DNA from: Chloroflexota bacterium
GTDB lineage: Bacteria; Chloroflexota; Dehalococcoidia; Plut-88900
Direction of reading: 5' to 3'
Assembly (NCBI GenBank): GCA_022566235.1
Contig: JADFJI010000106.1
Coordinates: 1-7,266 of the forward strand
Length of the DNA stretch: 7,266 nucleotides
The notes beneath the pieces were generated by a model that was not told the origin of the DNA, made no database searches, and saw nothing but the letters and a program-made list of their open reading frames with translations. The position numbers were made by a program, and so were the translations under genes. This document shows, one piece after another, positions 5,602 to 7,266 of the stretch; position 1 is the first letter of the stretch, and each line of letters opens with the position of its first letter.

Positions 5602-6051
5602 TTACCGCTGGTCCCAGCCTGGGGTCTCCTCATTGACGCAGTGGAGGAAAACGAAGGCCCCGGTGCGTCCCAACCCTGCAAACTCGTCCGTCAGCACCTT
5701 GACTCGCCCATAGTAGTCCAGGTGGGCCAGGGACCTCAGGTAGCTGTGGAAGGAGTCGTGCTCGGCGATCAGGGCCTGCATCCTCTGGGCGTTTTCGATG
5801 GTGGCCAGTATCTTCCGCCTGTTGCGAATGATCCCCTCGTCGTTGAAGAGGCGGTCCAGATCGTCAGGCCCGTATCCCGCAACCCTGTCGATCTCAAACC
5901 CATCGAAGCTCCGTCGAAAGCTGTCCCATTTCCCCCGCACCACCCTCCAACTGAAGCCTGCGCGGAAAATAGCCTTGGTCAACTCCTCCAGGTAACCGCT
6001 GTCGGCGGTGGGCGTGACCTTTGGCGGTATCTCGATCATCCGGTCCATCAT
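5602..6051 (-). CDS. Divergent DNA-3-methyladenine glycosylase I (Tag) family protein
   Basis: Tag-family enzymes excise 3-methyladenine from DNA. This 149-residue protein matches the core of the family: AGFSW (31-35), corresponding to QAGLSW; then WDSFRRSFDGFEIDRVAGYGPDDLDRLF (42-69), DEGIIRNRRKILATIENAQ (71-89) and a C-terminal GRTGAFVFLHCVNEETPGW. It is shorter than E. coli Tag (187) and lacks the N-terminal Cys and His and the C-terminal His and Cys that bind zinc there. By my alignment, the catalytic Glu eight residues before the Trp of QAGLSW is Ala27 here. It may belong to a zinc-free subfamily with different chemistry or substrate. It begins 27 bases after cysS on the same strand, behind AGGGAAG, and is probably cotranscribed. 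Starts at 6051 or 6048 (MM) are equally possible. The fold assignment is firmer than the activity. Confidence 0.72.
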   Translation of the reverse strand: MMDRMIEIPPKVTPTADSGYLEELTKAIFRAGFSWRVVRGKWDSFRRSFDGFEIDRVAGYGPDDLDRLFNDEGIIRNRRKILATIENAQRMQALIAEHDSFHSYLRSLAHLDYYGRVKVLTDEFAGLGRTGAFVFLHCVNEETPGWDQR

Positions 6052-6078
6052 GGCTCTTCCCTACGGCGCCGCGATCAG

Positions 6079-7266
6079 CTAGCTGCGTTTCCAGAGGCTG
6101 CCCTGGGGAGTGTCCTCCAACGCTATCTCCAGTTCGGCCAGGCCGCCGCGGATGTTGTCGGCCAGGCCCCACTCCCTGGCCTTTCTCAGCTCACCACGGA
6201 CCGATATTAGCGCCTCGATGTAGGCGTCGGGCCCCGCCTCGTCGGCGACGTGGATGCCGCCCAGGGATTCGGCCAGGGCGTCCAGACCCGAGGACTGAAG
6301 GTCCCTGGCTATCGATTGGACCAGCTCCCGTAGTGCCGATGAGTCTAGGGGCGCTTCTGCCAACGGTTCCTTAAGTGTCAGACCCAGCACACCGGCTAGC
6401 TCTTTGAGGGTCTCCACCGCGCTCAGGGTGCCGGCGCCGTTGTGCTTTCCCCTGTTTATCTCCCTGGCCAGATCGTGAAGGGCGGCGATGGCCTGGGGTG
6501 TGTTGAAATCGTCTTCCATGGCCTCGATAAACTGCTTGCGTCGGACATCGGGGGAGACCTCGGCGCTAGAATCTCCTGATTGGGAGGGGCTTTCCACAGC
6601 ATTGCGCAGCCTGGCTGCGCCCCGTTCCATAGACTGGATGGCTTCATCGCTATAGGTCAGGGGGCTGCGGTAGTGGGAGCTGAGGAAAAAGAGGCGTAGG
6701 GCGTCGGGGCTATAGCTGGCCAGGGCCTCCTTCACGGTCACCAGGTTACCCAGAGACTTGCTCATCTTCTCATCGCCCAGTTGAAGGAGGCCGTTATGGA
6801 TCCAATATCGAACAGAGGGGGTGACGCCTGTGTAGGCCTCGGTCTGGGCGATCTCGTTCTCGTGGTGGGGAAATACCAGGTCGAAGCCACCGCCGTGGAT
6901 ATCGAGGGTCTCCCCCAGATATTTGAGAGACATGGCGCTGCACTCCATGTGCCAGCCTGGCCGCCCGGGACCCCAGGGGCTCTCCCAAGATGGCTCCTCC
7001 GGCTTCGCGGACTTCCATAGGGCGAAGTCCATAGGGTGCTCCTTACGCTGGTCCACCTCCACCCTTATCCCCGCCATCATCCCCTCGAGGGTCCGATGGC
7101 TGAGTTTCCCGTAGTCTGCATAGCTGTTGACCCGATAGTAGACATCTCCATCGACGGAATAGGCGTATCCCTTGTCCACCAGCCCCTTCACCATCTCGAT
7201 TATCTCGGGTATCTCTTCGGTGACCCTGGGATACCTGTGGGCTCGCAGCACGTTGAGGGCATCCAT
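6079..7266 (-). CDS. cysS: Cysteinyl-tRNA synthetase, N-terminus beyond the right edge
   Basis: This class I synthetase charges tRNA(Cys) with cysteine in the cytosol. The window holds the last 395 residues; about 90-110 N-terminal residues, with the HIGH motif and the first zinc Cys, lie outside. The Met at the edge (MDALNVL) is internal, since the family reads similarly after a conserved upstream block. Visible are PGWHMECSAM (103-112 of the fragment), HGGGFDLVFPHHENEIAQTEA (124-144), and the KMSKS loop with KSLGN (167-174). Zinc ligands C109, H134 and E138 have the same spacing as C209, H234 and E238 of the E. coli enzyme. The DALR anticodon-binding domain begins DALRLFFLSSHYRSPL, and the usual C-terminal helix ends in LEDTPQGSLWKRS. 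The gene is followed by the Tag-like gene, so the two form a minus-strand pair. Confidence 0.96.
   Translation of the reverse strand: MDALNVLRAHRYPRVTEEIPEIIEMVKGLVDKGYAYSVDGDVYYRVNSYADYGKLSHRTLEGMMAGIRVEVDQRKEHPMDFALWKSAKPEEPSWESPWGPGRPGWHMECSAMSLKYLGETLDIHGGGFDLVFPHHENEIAQTEAYTGVTPSVRYWIHNGLLQLGDEKMSKSLGNLVTVKEALASYSPDALRLFFLSSHYRSPLTYSDEAIQSMERGAARLRNAVESPSQSGDSSAEVSPDVRRKQFIEAMEDDFNTPQAIAALHDLAREINRGKHNGAGTLSAVETLKELAGVLGLTLKEPLAEAPLDSSALRELVQSIARDLQSSGLDALAESLGGIHVADEAGPDAYIEALISVRGELRKAREWGLADNIRGGLAELEIALEDTPQGSLWKRS

Noticed and set aside
5585..5632. Bidirectional terminator between the converging genes
   Set aside because: Only a bulged GGGCCAG/CTGGTCCC pairing is visible, partly within coding sequence and without T-runs on either strand.
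5641..6210. Plus-strand frame of 189 codons over the Tag-like gene and the end of cysS
   Set aside because: The minus strand carries clear Tag-like and CysRS protein sequence; this frame is their complement.

Overview
This is a 7.3 kb piece of a bacterial chromosome carrying mostly housekeeping genes, with one unrecognised gene set into it. The sampled conserved genes are near 60% G+C by eye. The bacterial assignment rests on a SecG-type translocon subunit, a GatB amidotransferase subunit with an intact zinc knuckle, a bacterial-type cysteinyl-tRNA synthetase and sigma70-like promoters. The gene set would fit an anaerobic Chloroflexota (Dehalococcoidia-like) bacterium, but that is a guess and nothing here proves it.

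Layout. Positions 1-576 (minus) hold the N-terminal three quarters of a LarB-type protein of nickel-pincer cofactor synthesis; its C-terminus lies beyond the left edge. It diverges from pcm (873-1538, plus), an L-isoaspartyl O-methyltransferase. The roughly 300-base region between them holds a good minus-strand promoter and a run of inverted repeats. A second clear promoter (TTGTCC-17-TATACT) drives gatB (1645-3156). secG (3181-3396) and a SAM hydroxide adenosyltransferase (3457-4314) follow closely on the same strand and are probably cotranscribed. Next comes a 388-residue protein of unknown function (4401-5567) with lower G+C and an internal duplication. Facing it on the minus strand are cysS (6079-7266, N-terminus beyond the right edge) and, 27 bases downstream, a small divergent protein of the 3-methyladenine DNA glycosylase I superfamily (5602-6051).

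Functions. The genes do not form one pathway. gatB and cysS serve aminoacyl-tRNA supply, secG serves export, pcm repairs isoaspartyl damage in proteins, the SAM hydrolase breaks SAM down to adenosine and methionine, and larB serves a nickel cofactor. The points most worth a second look are: larB has no ATG, GTG or TTG start where the family begins, and an in-frame ATC sits there instead; the glycosylase-like protein lacks the zinc ligands and apparently the catalytic Glu of classical Tag; the unknown protein has a 117-bp-period internal repeat; and the larB-pcm intergenic region has mutually exclusive stem-loops. No CRISPR array, tRNA, rRNA, insertion sequence or convincing intrinsic terminator was seen.
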